In this document: positions 42,763 through 51,225 of the stretch, piece after piece
Layout of the letters: each line of letters starts with the position of its first letter
Position numbering within the stretch: position 1 is the first letter of the stretch
Assembly (NCBI GenBank): GCA_047833645.1
Contig: CP181259.1
Span: 248,001 to 312,000, forward strand
DNA length: 64,000 bases
From: Pseudolactococcus sp041800635
Lineage (GTDB): Bacteria; Bacillota; Bacilli; Lactobacillales; Streptococcaceae
Direction: 5' to 3'
Position numbers and translations under genes: made by a program
The notes under the pieces: model-generated
Told to the model about the DNA's origin: nothing
Database searches by the model: none
Seen by the model: only the letters and a program-made list of their open reading frames with translations

Positions 42763-43752
42763 TTAATCTTCATACCCATGCGGATGGTTCTGATGCCATG
42801 TCCAGGCATTTTGGATGATGTCAGCTAGCTTTTCTTTCGGTGTCCAAGCAAGGATTTCCTGAGCTTTGCTGCTATCTGCGACTAAGGCATCTGGGTCTCC
42901 AATGCGACGTGGTCCGATTTCTGATGGGATGGCATGTCCTGTTACTTGACGAGCGGTTTCTAGCACTTGTAAGTTAGAATAGCCTGTTTTCGTGCCGAGA
43001 TTAAAGGCATCAGACTGACCACCAGCTTTCAGGTATTCAAGTGATTTGATGTGGGCATCAATCAAGTCTGTCATACCAATATAGTCACGGACACAAGTTC
43101 CGTCTTGGGTTTGGTAATCATCACCATAAATCATGATTTTCTCGCGCTGACCGAGGGCAACTTGCAAGATAATCGGAATCAAATGGGTTTCGTTTTTATG
43201 CGCTTCTCCAATAGAACCGTCATGTTTAGCCCCAGCGACATTGAAATAACGTAGGGCAACATAGGTCATATCCGTCGCAGCAGCTTGCCAAGCCATCATT
43301 TTTTCCATGATCAGTTTGCTTTCGCCATAAGGATTGATCGGTTTCTGAGGTGTTTTTTCCGTGATTGGCATTTCTTCTGGAATGCCAAAGGTTGCGGCTG
43401 TACTTGAGAAAACGATGTGTTGCACCTCAAACGCTTGCATCACCTCAAGTAAGGTCATCGCCCCACCGACATTGTTCTCGAAATACATGAGCGGTTTTGT
43501 CATCGACTCACCTACTAAAGAATAGGCGCAAAAGTGCATGACCCCTTCGATGTTTTTCTCTTGCGTGAAAACGTCTGTCAAGAAGGCTTTGTCTCGAATA
43601 TCTCCTTGGTAAAAACGTGCCTTGTCTGCTACTGCTGCACGATGTCCAGTTGACAAATTGTCAACAACTGCCACATCGTAACCGCGCGCAAGAAACTCAT
43701 CTGTTGCATGACTACCAATATAGCCTGCACCACCTAAAATCAAAACCGTCAT
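42763..43752 (-). CDS. galE: UDP-glucose 4-epimerase GalE
   Basis: This 329-residue short-chain dehydrogenase-type enzyme interconverts UDP-galactose and UDP-glucose in the Leloir pathway. LILGGAGYIGSHATDEF binds NAD, and SSTAATFG with PYGESKLIMEKM supplies Ser, Tyr and Lys. It is monocistronic, 9 kb from galK/galT, but shares their operator and cre architecture, so it should respond to the same GalR and CcpA. Confidence 0.95.
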   Translation of the reverse strand: MTVLILGGAGYIGSHATDEFLARGYDVAVVDNLSTGHRAAVADKARFYQGDIRDKAFLTDVFTQEKNIEGVMHFCAYSLVGESMTKPLMYFENNVGGAMTLLEVMQAFEVQHIVFSSTAATFGIPEEMPITEKTPQKPINPYGESKLIMEKMMAWQAAATDMTYVALRYFNVAGAKHDGSIGEAHKNETHLIPIILQVALGQREKIMIYGDDYQTQDGTCVRDYIGMTDLIDAHIKSLEYLKAGGQSDAFNLGTKTGYSNLQVLETARQVTGHAIPSEIGPRRIGDPDALVADSSKAQEILAWTPKEKLADIIQNAWTWHQNHPHGYED

Positions 43753-43772
43753 CTTTTCTCCTCAATTCCACT

Positions 43773-43822
43773 TTTAGTATACGTTTACTAAACATTATAG
43801 CATAAAATGTTTACGTTTTCAA
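43773..43822 (-). promoter_or_regulatory. galE promoter with GalR-type operator and cre
   Basis: On the minus strand TTGAAA (complement of 43817-43822), 17 bp and TGC-TATAAT (complement of 43794-43799) form the promoter. TTGAAAACGTAAACA (complement of 43808-43822) is a full cre match over the -35. TTTAGTATAC|GTTTACTAAA (43773-43792) is an 18/20 palindrome just downstream of the -10, matching the aga operator. Confidence 0.8.
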
Positions 43823-43880
43823 TGCATCATTAAATCGGATACGGCAACTTAAATGATACCCTATCAATGCCCATATTATA

Positions 43881-45326
43881 TCATAAAAGTGTGATTTTTT
43901 CGCCATTGAGGGTGATCTCGAAAGCGTAGGTTTTGGCGTTAGCAGTTAAGACGGCGACGTTTTCTTTGGCGGCATCAAAGCGTCTAATGACGATTTCGTG
44001 ATCACTTGGTGTCTCAATTTCGATCCCACCCTCAAGGTCAAAAGCCTGCGCTGTATTGCGGAAGGTCAAGAGATTCAGTAATTTTTGAACAACCGGTCGT
44101 TTGAGTTCTCCTTTAACTTCTTCAACATCATAATAATGGCGGTTGATATTACGGCCTTCTTTTGATGATTCAAGCAAGTCCAGATCATTTTGCCCTGCTA
44201 ATAGGCCAACGTAATACACTTGAGGGATGCCAGGTGCAAAGATTTGGAAAGCACGCGCCAACAAATAAGCAGCATCATTGTCCCCTAAGGCAGAATAGTA
44301 AGTCGAATTAATTTGATAAATATCCAGATTATTATAGGCTTCCGATGAGAATATTTTCTTGACATTGGCACCGACCTTGTAGAGTTCCTCAGATGTATAG
44401 AGGGTTTCTTCATCAGTCAGAATGTCCTTGGCATCAACAACACCAATCCCATCATGGGTGTCAAGGGTTGTAAACTGCTTCATCGGAGACAGCTTCAACC
44501 ATTTGGCCAATTGCTTGGTTTGCCCAGAATAGAGCGTGTAGAGGCTAACCATTGGCAAGGCAAAATCATAGATGTAAAAATCATGGTCAGCAATTTTATG
44601 CTGGATGCTGTAGTGTTCATGGATTTCTGGTAGAATTTCACAGCCTTTGGCTATCGTGATGTCTCTGACATCGTTTAACAAGTCCCAGATTTCTGGCTCC
44701 ACAAAGAAATCATTGGTGTCTAATTTCTTAATCGCATAAGCAAAGGCATCTAGTCGAACAATGTCACACCCATGGTCAATCAATTGCTCTAAAGTCTCTT
44801 TAATGAAGCGACGTGTGACGTCTTGATTGACGTCTAAGTCAATCTGTTCTTCCCCAAAGGTGTTCCAGACTAATTCAGTCGTCCCATCCGCAAAGGTCAC
44901 TTCTTGAAAGGGCGCTTTGTCTTTACGTTTGTAAATGAGATCGATGTCTGCCTGGGTTGGTCGATTTTCTGGCCAAAAATTTTGATTGCGTAAAAAGAGA
45001 TTAGCAAAGTCAGAATCCTCTTTCTTAGCCTTGAAGTCAATAAATTCTGGGCTTTGACGGGACAAATGATTAATCATAAAGTCAAACATCAGGTAATACT
45101 GCGCGCCAATGGCTTCGACATCTGCCCAATCGCCAAAGGCACCATCGACTTGCCGATAATCTTGGGGTGCAAATCCACGGTCACCTGTGGATGGAAAGAA
45201 GGGCAGTAAATGAACGCCTCCTACGGCGCCTTTTAAATCTTCGGCTAGGATTTTTTGGAGGTCCTTGAGATTTTTACCAAGACTATCCGCGTAAGTAATC
45301 AACATAACTTTGTTTTGAATGGGCAT
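43881..45326 (-). CDS. gtfA: Sucrose phosphorylase GtfA (GH13_18)
   Basis: This is a 481-residue enzyme that splits sucrose with phosphate into glucose-1-phosphate and fructose. The nucleophile Asp is in IVRLDAFAYAIKK, the acid/base Glu in EILPEIHEHYS and the third Asp in FTTLDTHDGIGVVD. Length and sequence fit streptococcal GtfA of the multiple-sugar metabolism locus. It is downstream of msmEFG but has its own cre-covered promoter at 45368-45404. After Aga removes galactose from raffinose, GtfA handles the remaining sucrose. Confidence 0.94.
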   Translation of the reverse strand: MPIQNKVMLITYADSLGKNLKDLQKILAEDLKGAVGGVHLLPFFPSTGDRGFAPQDYRQVDGAFGDWADVEAIGAQYYLMFDFMINHLSRQSPEFIDFKAKKEDSDFANLFLRNQNFWPENRPTQADIDLIYKRKDKAPFQEVTFADGTTELVWNTFGEEQIDLDVNQDVTRRFIKETLEQLIDHGCDIVRLDAFAYAIKKLDTNDFFVEPEIWDLLNDVRDITIAKGCEILPEIHEHYSIQHKIADHDFYIYDFALPMVSLYTLYSGQTKQLAKWLKLSPMKQFTTLDTHDGIGVVDAKDILTDEETLYTSEELYKVGANVKKIFSSEAYNNLDIYQINSTYYSALGDNDAAYLLARAFQIFAPGIPQVYYVGLLAGQNDLDLLESSKEGRNINRHYYDVEEVKGELKRPVVQKLLNLLTFRNTAQAFDLEGGIEIETPSDHEIVIRRFDAAKENVAVLTANAKTYAFEITLNGEKITLL

Positions 45327-45367
45327 CTTTTTCTCCTTTGACTTTTTGTCAATCGTTTGATAAATGT

Positions 45368-45404
45368 ATTATATCAAAACGCTTACAAAATGTAAACGTT
45401 TTCT
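45368..45404 (-). promoter_or_regulatory. gtfA promoter with cre palindrome
   Basis: On the minus strand TTTACA (complement of 45391-45396), 17 bp and TATAAT (complement of 45368-45373) form a promoter inside the msmG-gtfA gap. ATGTAAACGTTTTCT (45390-45404) is a full cre. The inverted near-copy at 45375-45389 fills the spacer, so the promoter lies under two facing cre-like sites. Confidence 0.78.
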
Positions 45405-45412
45405 GTCATTTT

Positions 45413-46240
45413 TTATTTTACCGCTCCATTACTCATACCTGAGATGATACTCTTTTGGAAAATGAGATAAACAATAGTAATCGTCACGATACCGATGATA
45501 TAAGAGGCAAAACTTGGACCAAAATCACTCATGTATTGTCCCTGATAATTGTACTGGAACAAAGGCAATGTCCAAAATGAATCGTCTCGGTTCAGAATGA
45601 GCAATGGTAGGAGGAAGTCGTTCCAAATCCATAAAGCATTAAGAATTAAAGTCGTTGCGTGCATGGGTTTCATCAGGGGAAAAGCGACTTTGATAAACAT
45701 GGTCATTTTATTAGCCCCATCAATCTCTGCTGCTTCATCTAAACTTTCAGGAATTGATAACTTGATATACCCCACATACAAGAACAAGGTTTGTGGAATG
45801 GCGTAAGTCAGATAAAGGAGCATCAGCCCTGGTAAATTCATCAAGCCCATGGCTGTCATCTGATTCGTAATCGGTAACATAATCACTTGGAAAGGAACAA
45901 AAATACCAAGAATCAAAAGGGAATACATGATCGTAAAAGCTGTTTTGCGGCCAATGTTACGTGCAATGGAGAAAGCTGCCATTGGCACGACTAAAATAAT
46001 CATGATGATCGATACAACAGAGATAATAACTGAATTTAAGAAATATTTACCAATACCGTCTTCAATCAAACGAGTATAGTTTTCCATGGTAAAGGGTTTC
46101 GGTAAACTAAAGAAATGTTGCATAATTTGCGGTGTATCTTTAAATGAGCTGACCACTGTTAAGTAAATGGGAACCAATATTAGAATGGCACCTACAATGA
46201 GTAACAGTAAATGTGGTAATTTATTTTCTTTATTTTTCAT
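45413..46240 (-). CDS. msmG: Multiple-sugar (raffinose-type) ABC transporter permease MsmG
   Basis: This 275-residue permease has six helices and the EAA loop LDEAAEIDGANKMTMFIKVAFPLMKP. It pairs with MsmF to carry alpha-galactosides such as raffinose, melibiose and isomaltosaccharides. It starts 12 bp after msmF. Confidence 0.93.
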   Translation of the reverse strand: MKNKENKLPHLLLLIVGAILILVPIYLTVVSSFKDTPQIMQHFFSLPKPFTMENYTRLIEDGIGKYFLNSVIISVVSIIMIILVVPMAAFSIARNIGRKTAFTIMYSLLILGIFVPFQVIMLPITNQMTAMGLMNLPGLMLLYLTYAIPQTLFLYVGYIKLSIPESLDEAAEIDGANKMTMFIKVAFPLMKPMHATTLILNALWIWNDFLLPLLILNRDDSFWTLPLFQYNYQGQYMSDFGPSFASYIIGIVTITIVYLIFQKSIISGMSNGAVK

Positions 46241-46252
46241 TTTCCCACCTCT

Positions 46253-47122
46253 TTAGACTTCAAACTTCTTAGAAACAGCTTGTTGAATTAATGAAATCAC
46301 AACAATGATGATAAATAAAACTACTGCAAGAGCATTGGCATAGCCGAAGCTATTATTTTTGAAGGCTGTGTTATAGACTAACATTCCTAATGTGGCAGTC
46401 ATGTCATTAGGCCCACCACCTGTCAGAACAAATATATTATCAAAAGCTGTCAAACCACCTTTTAAAGCTAAAATAAAGACCATGGAGATAGATGGGATTA
46501 AGAAAGGAATTTCAATACTTTTGAAAATTTGTGTTTTGCTTGCACCATCAATGGCTGCTGCTTCCAAAATCTCTTGCGGAATACTTTGCAAACCAGCTAG
46601 AAAGATAATCGTAGGTGTCGCTACACCCTGCCATAAAGCGACAAATAATACGGCGTAGACAACTGTCTTTGGATTTGAGAGTAGATTCTCTTTTAAAAAC
46701 TCGATATGTAATGTTTCGCCAATTAAGGGAATGCCGTAAGCGAAAATTTGTTTGAAAATCATACCTATTGTAACGGTTGCAATCACTGCTGGAAAGAAGA
46801 ACACGCCACGAAAGAAATTTGAGGTTCTAAGTTTGGCATTCAGGGCGCGTGCCACTAAAATACCGATGCTGACTTGACCTAGGATCATACCAATCGTGAA
46901 AATAATGGTAAACTTAATTGTTTTAATAAATTTTGGATCACTGAAAATAGCTGTATAATTTTTAAAACCAATATAATCATAATTGTCCGTTAAGCCAGTC
47001 CAATTGGTAAAAGAGAAGATAACGCCACGGATCGTCGGCAAATAAAAGAAAATTACTTGCAGAATAATTGGAATCAAGAGGAAGAGATATCCCCAATATT
47101 TACTGATAAATTTGTCTTTCAT
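46253..47122 (-). CDS. msmF: Multiple-sugar ABC transporter permease MsmF
   Basis: This 289-residue permease has six helices and the EAA loop LEAAAIDGASKTQIFKSIEIPFLIPSI. It lies 100 bp after msmE, a gap holding a strong hairpin and a ribosome site. No msmK-type ATPase gene is in the cluster, so energy must come from an ATPase encoded elsewhere, as known for sugar importers sharing MsmK in streptococci. Confidence 0.93.
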   Translation of the reverse strand: MKDKFISKYWGYLFLLIPIILQVIFFYLPTIRGVIFSFTNWTGLTDNYDYIGFKNYTAIFSDPKFIKTIKFTIIFTIGMILGQVSIGILVARALNAKLRTSNFFRGVFFFPAVIATVTIGMIFKQIFAYGIPLIGETLHIEFLKENLLSNPKTVVYAVLFVALWQGVATPTIIFLAGLQSIPQEILEAAAIDGASKTQIFKSIEIPFLIPSISMVFILALKGGLTAFDNIFVLTGGGPNDMTATLGMLVYNTAFKNNSFGYANALAVVLFIIIVVISLIQQAVSKKFEV

Positions 47123-47168
47123 AACGAGAATTCCTTTTCTAAATTTGATCTAATTTATGAACTTTAGC

Positions 47169-47195
47169 CTGAACGCCTATCGCGTAGGTGTTCAG
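47169..47195 (-). other. Hairpin between msmE and msmF
   Basis: CTGAACGCCTA and TAGGTGTTCAG pair over 11 bp (one G-T) around TCGCG. On the minus strand no T run follows, so it is probably a 3'-end stabiliser or partial attenuator giving more MsmE than permease mRNA, as known after other binding-protein genes. Confidence 0.65.
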
Positions 47196-47222
47196 AAAAA
47201 ATTCACAAATCAGAAATCAAGC

Positions 47223-48467
47223 TTATTTCATTGCATCAAAGAAGACATTGAGCTCTTTGGCCATGGCATCAGCATTACCAGTACGTGCATAATTTGCTGT
47301 CAAGGTATGGAAATCGATCTCACTGTTCCACTTAGATTGTAACCAAACGAATTGTTTATCTGTAAAGGTTAAACGTGTGATTCCTTCAAGTTCTGGTGTT
47401 TTGCCTTCTGTTTGAACACCTTTGACAGCTGTTGGTTCACCATTGTCATCGTAGTATTTTTGGAAAACTTTAGCCGTTGAGAAATATTTAACAAATTTTT
47501 CTGCTGCTGCTTTGTTTTTAGACGTGCTAGAAATTGAAAGTGCCATATCTGCAGCACCAACACTCATCGCATCAGCTTCTGTTTTACCTGGGTAAGCAAA
47601 TGACCGAATTTCAAAATTTGGCTTTTGTTGTTGGACAGCTGCAAGTGCCCAAATCCCTTGTGGCAAGATTAGTGATTTACCTGTTGCAAAAGCTGCAATC
47701 GCATCATCATAAGTGGCGCCATCAGCACCTTTTTGACCATTACCTTTGAGAATATCAAGTTGTTTGGCAACTGCTTGAAAATCTGGATTTGATGTCTTAA
47801 TGGCACCTTTAGGTGAGAAGCGCAGCGCATTTTGAGCGCCATCAAAGCCACCATCTGCTTCAGCCCAAGCCAACTGACCAAAACCATTAAGTGACCAGGC
47901 ATCTGCCTGTGTTAAAGATAAAGCAAACGGTGCTTGATCTTTACTTTTAGACTTGATATCACTGACCAATGTTTCAAATTCATCCCAAGTTTTGGGTGCT
48001 TCAAGCCCTAGTTTCTTAAAGGCATCAGCATTGTAGAAGAACCCCCAAGCATTTGAATCAAGTGGGACGCTATAGACTTTGTCCTTGATGGCATATTGTT
48101 CAGCAACACCGTCTTTGATATTGCTCATGAAATCTTTACCTGTCAAATCTTCAAAAACATTATTGGCTGCCCATTCTTGGAAATCAGCATTTTGTGGATA
48201 AACATTGATAATATCTGGTGTATCTTTTGAAGAAATACGTGTTTTTAAGACGTTACCTGGATCGGGAACGGAAACAACTTTAACTTTGATATCCTTGTTT
48301 TCTTTCTCAAAGTCTTTAGCAATTTCTTTCGTAATCGCTAACGTTTCTTTCTTCTGAGTAAAGAATTCAATTTCAGTTTTTTTGCTGCCTGAGCTGCCAC
48401 ATGATGCCAGTAAGGCAACTGACGCTAAACTCAAGAGGGACAGTGTCAATTTTGTTCTTTTTTTCAT
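47223..48467 (-). CDS. msmE: Multiple-sugar ABC transporter substrate-binding lipoprotein MsmE
   Basis: This is a 414-residue lipoprotein. The signal peptide has the lipobox LLASC (C23), followed by GSSGSKKTEIEFF. PDIINVYPQNADFQEWA and VPLDSNAWGFFYNADAFKKLGL are typical of family-1 sugar-binding proteins. It captures alpha-galactosides outside the cell for MsmFG. AAGGAG precedes the ATG. It heads the msmEFG-gtfA cluster and diverges from msmR. Confidence 0.94.
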   Translation of the reverse strand: MKKRTKLTLSLLSLASVALLASCGSSGSKKTEIEFFTQKKETLAITKEIAKDFEKENKDIKVKVVSVPDPGNVLKTRISSKDTPDIINVYPQNADFQEWAANNVFEDLTGKDFMSNIKDGVAEQYAIKDKVYSVPLDSNAWGFFYNADAFKKLGLEAPKTWDEFETLVSDIKSKSKDQAPFALSLTQADAWSLNGFGQLAWAEADGGFDGAQNALRFSPKGAIKTSNPDFQAVAKQLDILKGNGQKGADGATYDDAIAAFATGKSLILPQGIWALAAVQQQKPNFEIRSFAYPGKTEADAMSVGAADMALSISSTSKNKAAAEKFVKYFSTAKVFQKYYDDNGEPTAVKGVQTEGKTPELEGITRLTFTDKQFVWLQSKWNSEIDFHTLTANYARTGNADAMAKELNVFFDAMK

Positions 48468-48494
48468 AAAAGGCTCCTTCTATTGAAAACGACT

Positions 48495-48523
48495 TTGTAA
48501 GCGTTTTCTATATCTTTATTATA
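48495..48523 (-). promoter_or_regulatory. msmE promoter -10 and downstream cre
   Basis: On the minus strand TATAAT (complement of 48518-48523) lacks a good -35, as expected for an activator-dependent promoter (MsmR). TTGTAAGCGTTTTCT (48495-48509) is a full cre just downstream of the start, where CcpA would act as a roadblock. Confidence 0.72.
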
Positions 48524-48539
48524 TGACAGTATGCTAGGA

Positions 48540-48595
48540 TTGACTATAGACAAAAGTTCTAAATATATGGTAAAATGTATGCAGTAAACGTTTAC
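48540..48595 (+). promoter_or_regulatory. msmR promoter and GalR-like palindrome
   Basis: TTGACT (48540-48545) and ATATAT (48563-48568) are 17 bp apart. The perfect palindrome GTAAACGTTTAC (48584-48595) lies just downstream and matches the core of the galE, aga and galR operators, so GalR may link the msm and gal genes. Confidence 0.65.
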
Positions 48596-48615
48596 GAAAG
48601 AAGAATTAGTAAATT

Positions 48616-49485
48616 ATGGAATACAAAGAATTTCATCAAAATTTTTTAGATATCAACCTTGATTTTGTAGGCAATGAAGCCACGATTCCCAATTTCAGTT
48701 TCGGTCCAGCGATACGCGAAAACTATGTTATCCATTATATCACATCTGGCTCTGGTCGCTATATGATCAATGGTTTCGAGCATCAATTAAAAGCTGGGGA
48801 TTGTTTTATCTTACCCGCGGATGTGGAAACATGTTACCAATCTGACGCACTGACGCCTTGGGCCTATTATTGGCTTGGATTAAGTGGTCGTGTTGTCAAT
48901 GATTTATTTGCGCGAACTGCCTTAGATGATAAGGGTTGGATATTAGAAAATGTCAGTAAAACAGAATTTATAGAACATTTCTCTAAGATTCAAAATTTAA
49001 TTTCTGACGATGATAAGACCGTTGATTTAGCCATTCAAGTAGAACTTTTTGCACTTATGAAAAGTTTAATTACCCTTTTCCCAAAATCCATTGCCGAGCA
49101 TAAGAACCAATCTGATTATTATGCTGAAAAAGCCTATACTTTCATCAATCAAAACTATAGTCAAAGCATTAAAATAAAAGATGTCTTAGCCCATGTGATG
49201 ATTTCGCGCGCTTATCTGTTTACTATTTTTAAACATAAATATGGTCTGTCACCCCAAAAATATTTAATTGACCTTCGCATGGCCAAAGCCGCAATGCTGC
49301 TCATTCACTCAGACAACCTTGTCTCTCAAATTTCTGAAGCTGTTGGCTTCTCGGACTCGCTTAGTTTTTCAAGTGCCTTCAAAAAAAGGTATGGCGTCAG
49401 TCCAACAAAATTTAAAACGCAAAAACATGATAATTTAATGTTAGAAACACTAAATAATATGAATCTAAATCGACTCAAAAAATAA
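48616..49485 (+). CDS. msmR: AraC-family transcriptional activator MsmR
   Basis: This is a 289-residue regulator. The N-terminal cupin-like sensor domain (about 10-150, with GSGRYMINGFEHQLKAGDCFILP) precedes an AraC DNA-binding domain. The first helix-turn-helix is KIKDVLAHVMISRAYLFTIFKHKYGLSPQKYL and the second VSQISEAVGFSDSLSFSSAFKKRYGVSPTKF. It diverges from msmE, as in streptococcal msm loci where MsmR activates transport genes with alpha-galactosides as inducer. Confidence 0.9.
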   Translation: MEYKEFHQNFLDINLDFVGNEATIPNFSFGPAIRENYVIHYITSGSGRYMINGFEHQLKAGDCFILPADVETCYQSDALTPWAYYWLGLSGRVVNDLFARTALDDKGWILENVSKTEFIEHFSKIQNLISDDDKTVDLAIQVELFALMKSLITLFPKSIAEHKNQSDYYAEKAYTFINQNYSQSIKIKDVLAHVMISRAYLFTIFKHKYGLSPQKYLIDLRMAKAAMLLIHSDNLVSQISEAVGFSDSLSFSSAFKKRYGVSPTKFKTQKHDNLMLETLNNMNLNRLKK

Positions 49486-49520
49486 GCCAGGAGCAGCTCT
49501 AAACTGCTTCTGGCTTATTT
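49484..49520 (+). terminator. Terminator of msmR
   Basis: AAGCCAGGAGCAG and CTGCTTCTGGCTT form a 13-bp stem with one mismatch, followed by ATTTT. It separates msmR from convergent purH. Confidence 0.85.
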
Positions 49521-49556
49521 TGATACACGTAATACATAATATATCAGGCTAATTTC

Positions 49557-51101
49557 TTAATGACGGAAATGACGTGCCCCTGTGAAGACCATAGCAATCC
49601 CATGCTTGTCTGCTTCATCAATGGCGTCTTGGTCACGGACTGATCCACCGGGTTGGATAATCGCTTTGATCCCAGCTTTGGCAATTTCTTCAACATTATC
49701 TGCAAATGGGAAGAAGGCATCTGATGCTAAGACTGCGCCTTCAAGTCGGTCTGAGGCCTGCTCAATCGCAATCTTAACAGAAGCGACACGGTTGGTTTGA
49801 CCTGGGCCAACACCTAATGTTTGGTGGTGATTGGTGATAATAATGCCATTAGATTTGACATATTTGACAGAACGCCATGCAAACTCAAGCGCTTCAACTT
49901 CCACTGCTGTTGGGTGGCGTTTGGTTACAATTTCCCAAGACTCTTGCAACTCAACAGTTGTATCTTGATCTTGGACAAGAAGACCACCTACAACACCCGT
50001 CACTTCTTTTGGCGTTTCAGAGGCTTTTTGTTGCGCAAAGTTCAATACTAAAATCCGAAGATTTTTCTTCTTATTGGTCAAAATGGCCAAAGCATCATCA
50101 GAATAACTTGGTGCAATGATGATTTCAAGGAAAATCGGATGCATTTTTTCAGCTGTTGCGGCATCTACTTCACGATTTAAGACGATAATCCCACCGAAGA
50201 TTGAAACGGGGTCAGCATCGTAAGCGTAGTCCCAAGCTGTTTCAATCGTCTCAGCTGTACCAATCCCACAAGGGTTCATATGTTTCAAAGCGACAACTGT
50301 CGGCAAGGTGAAATCACGAATGATGCGAATCGCTGCGTCAGCATCACGGATATTGTTGAATGACAGTTCTTTACCGTTAAGCTGTTTGGCTTGTGAAATA
50401 GAATAGTCTATCGGAAGGGCTGACTCATAGAAGTCCGCATTTTGTTGGGGATTTTCACCATAACGCATAGGTTGTTTGAGATCATAAGTCAGGGTGAGTT
50501 TCTCAGGCTTAACTTCACCAACTTGCGCTGTGAAATATTCAGCAATTAAAGCATCATAAGCGGCTGTGTGACGGAAAACTTTGGCTGCTAATTTTTGACG
50601 CGTTTCATAAGTCGTGTCACCATTTTCAGCAAACTCAGTTAAGACAAGCTCATAGTCTGTCGGGTCAACAACAACGGTTACACTGGCATGGTTTTTCGCA
50701 GCCGAACGTAACATAGAGGGACCGCCGATGTCGATGTTTTCGACAGCATCCGCATAGGTCACATCTGGTTTAAGAATCGTCTCTTTGAAAGGATAAAGGT
50801 TGACGACAACGAGGTCAATCGGTAAGATCTCATGATCCTTCATCGCTGAAACGTGTGTGTCGAGGTCGCGACGCGCCAGAAGACCACCATGAATTTTAGG
50901 GTGCAAGGTTTTCACGCGCCCATCCATCATTTCCGGAAAACCTGTGACGTCATCAATGGCAATGGTTGCAACACCTGCAGCATCCAGTGCTGTTTTAGTC
51001 CCGCCAGTAGAAATAATTTCCCAACCCAGTTCACGCAATTTTTCGGCAAATGCCACAATCCCTGTTTTATCACTTACGCTAATCAGTGCTCGTTTTGTCA
51101 A
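49557..51101 (-). CDS. purH: Bifunctional AICAR transformylase/IMP cyclohydrolase PurH
   Basis: This 514-residue enzyme performs the last two steps of IMP synthesis. The N-terminal cyclohydrolase domain (1-150) has ISVSDKTGIVAFAEKL and STGGTKTALDAAGV, then KTLHPKIHGGLLARRDL. The transformylase domain has YGENPQQNADFYES, LKHMNPCGIGTA and the C-terminal ASDAFFPFADNVEEIAKAGIKAIIQPGGSVRD. The start codon is TTG at 51101, with AAGGAG 8 bases upstream. It stands alone between sugar genes, away from other pur genes in this window. Confidence 0.95.
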   Translation of the reverse strand: MTKRALISVSDKTGIVAFAEKLRELGWEIISTGGTKTALDAAGVATIAIDDVTGFPEMMDGRVKTLHPKIHGGLLARRDLDTHVSAMKDHEILPIDLVVVNLYPFKETILKPDVTYADAVENIDIGGPSMLRSAAKNHASVTVVVDPTDYELVLTEFAENGDTTYETRQKLAAKVFRHTAAYDALIAEYFTAQVGEVKPEKLTLTYDLKQPMRYGENPQQNADFYESALPIDYSISQAKQLNGKELSFNNIRDADAAIRIIRDFTLPTVVALKHMNPCGIGTAETIETAWDYAYDADPVSIFGGIIVLNREVDAATAEKMHPIFLEIIIAPSYSDDALAILTNKKKNLRILVLNFAQQKASETPKEVTGVVGGLLVQDQDTTVELQESWEIVTKRHPTAVEVEALEFAWRSVKYVKSNGIIITNHHQTLGVGPGQTNRVASVKIAIEQASDRLEGAVLASDAFFPFADNVEEIAKAGIKAIIQPGGSVRDQDAIDEADKHGIAMVFTGARHFRH

Positions 51102-51165
51102 TGTCTCACTCCTTAAATATTAGTTGATAAGTTCATTTTAACGATTTATCCCCAATTTTGATAGC

Positions 51166-51198
51166 GAAAAAACGTATATCTCTGTAAAATATACGTTT
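51166..51198 (-). terminator. Terminator of aga-galK-galT
   Basis: AAACGTATAT and ATATACGTTT form a 10-bp stem with a 9-nt loop. T6 follows on the minus strand. Confidence 0.82.
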
Positions 51199-51211
51199 AT
51201 CGTTCGGAAAT
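51199..51211 (-). promoter_or_regulatory. Possible PurBox upstream of purH
   Basis: On the minus strand ATTTCCGAACGAT matches the lactococcal PurBox AWWWCCGAACWWT except for one G. It lies about 70 bp upstream of a TAAAAT near 51134-51139, close to the spacing known for PurR-activated promoters. It overlaps the edge of the galT terminator, so chance is possible. Confidence 0.4.
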
Positions 51212-51225
51212 TACTGAAAACGTGA

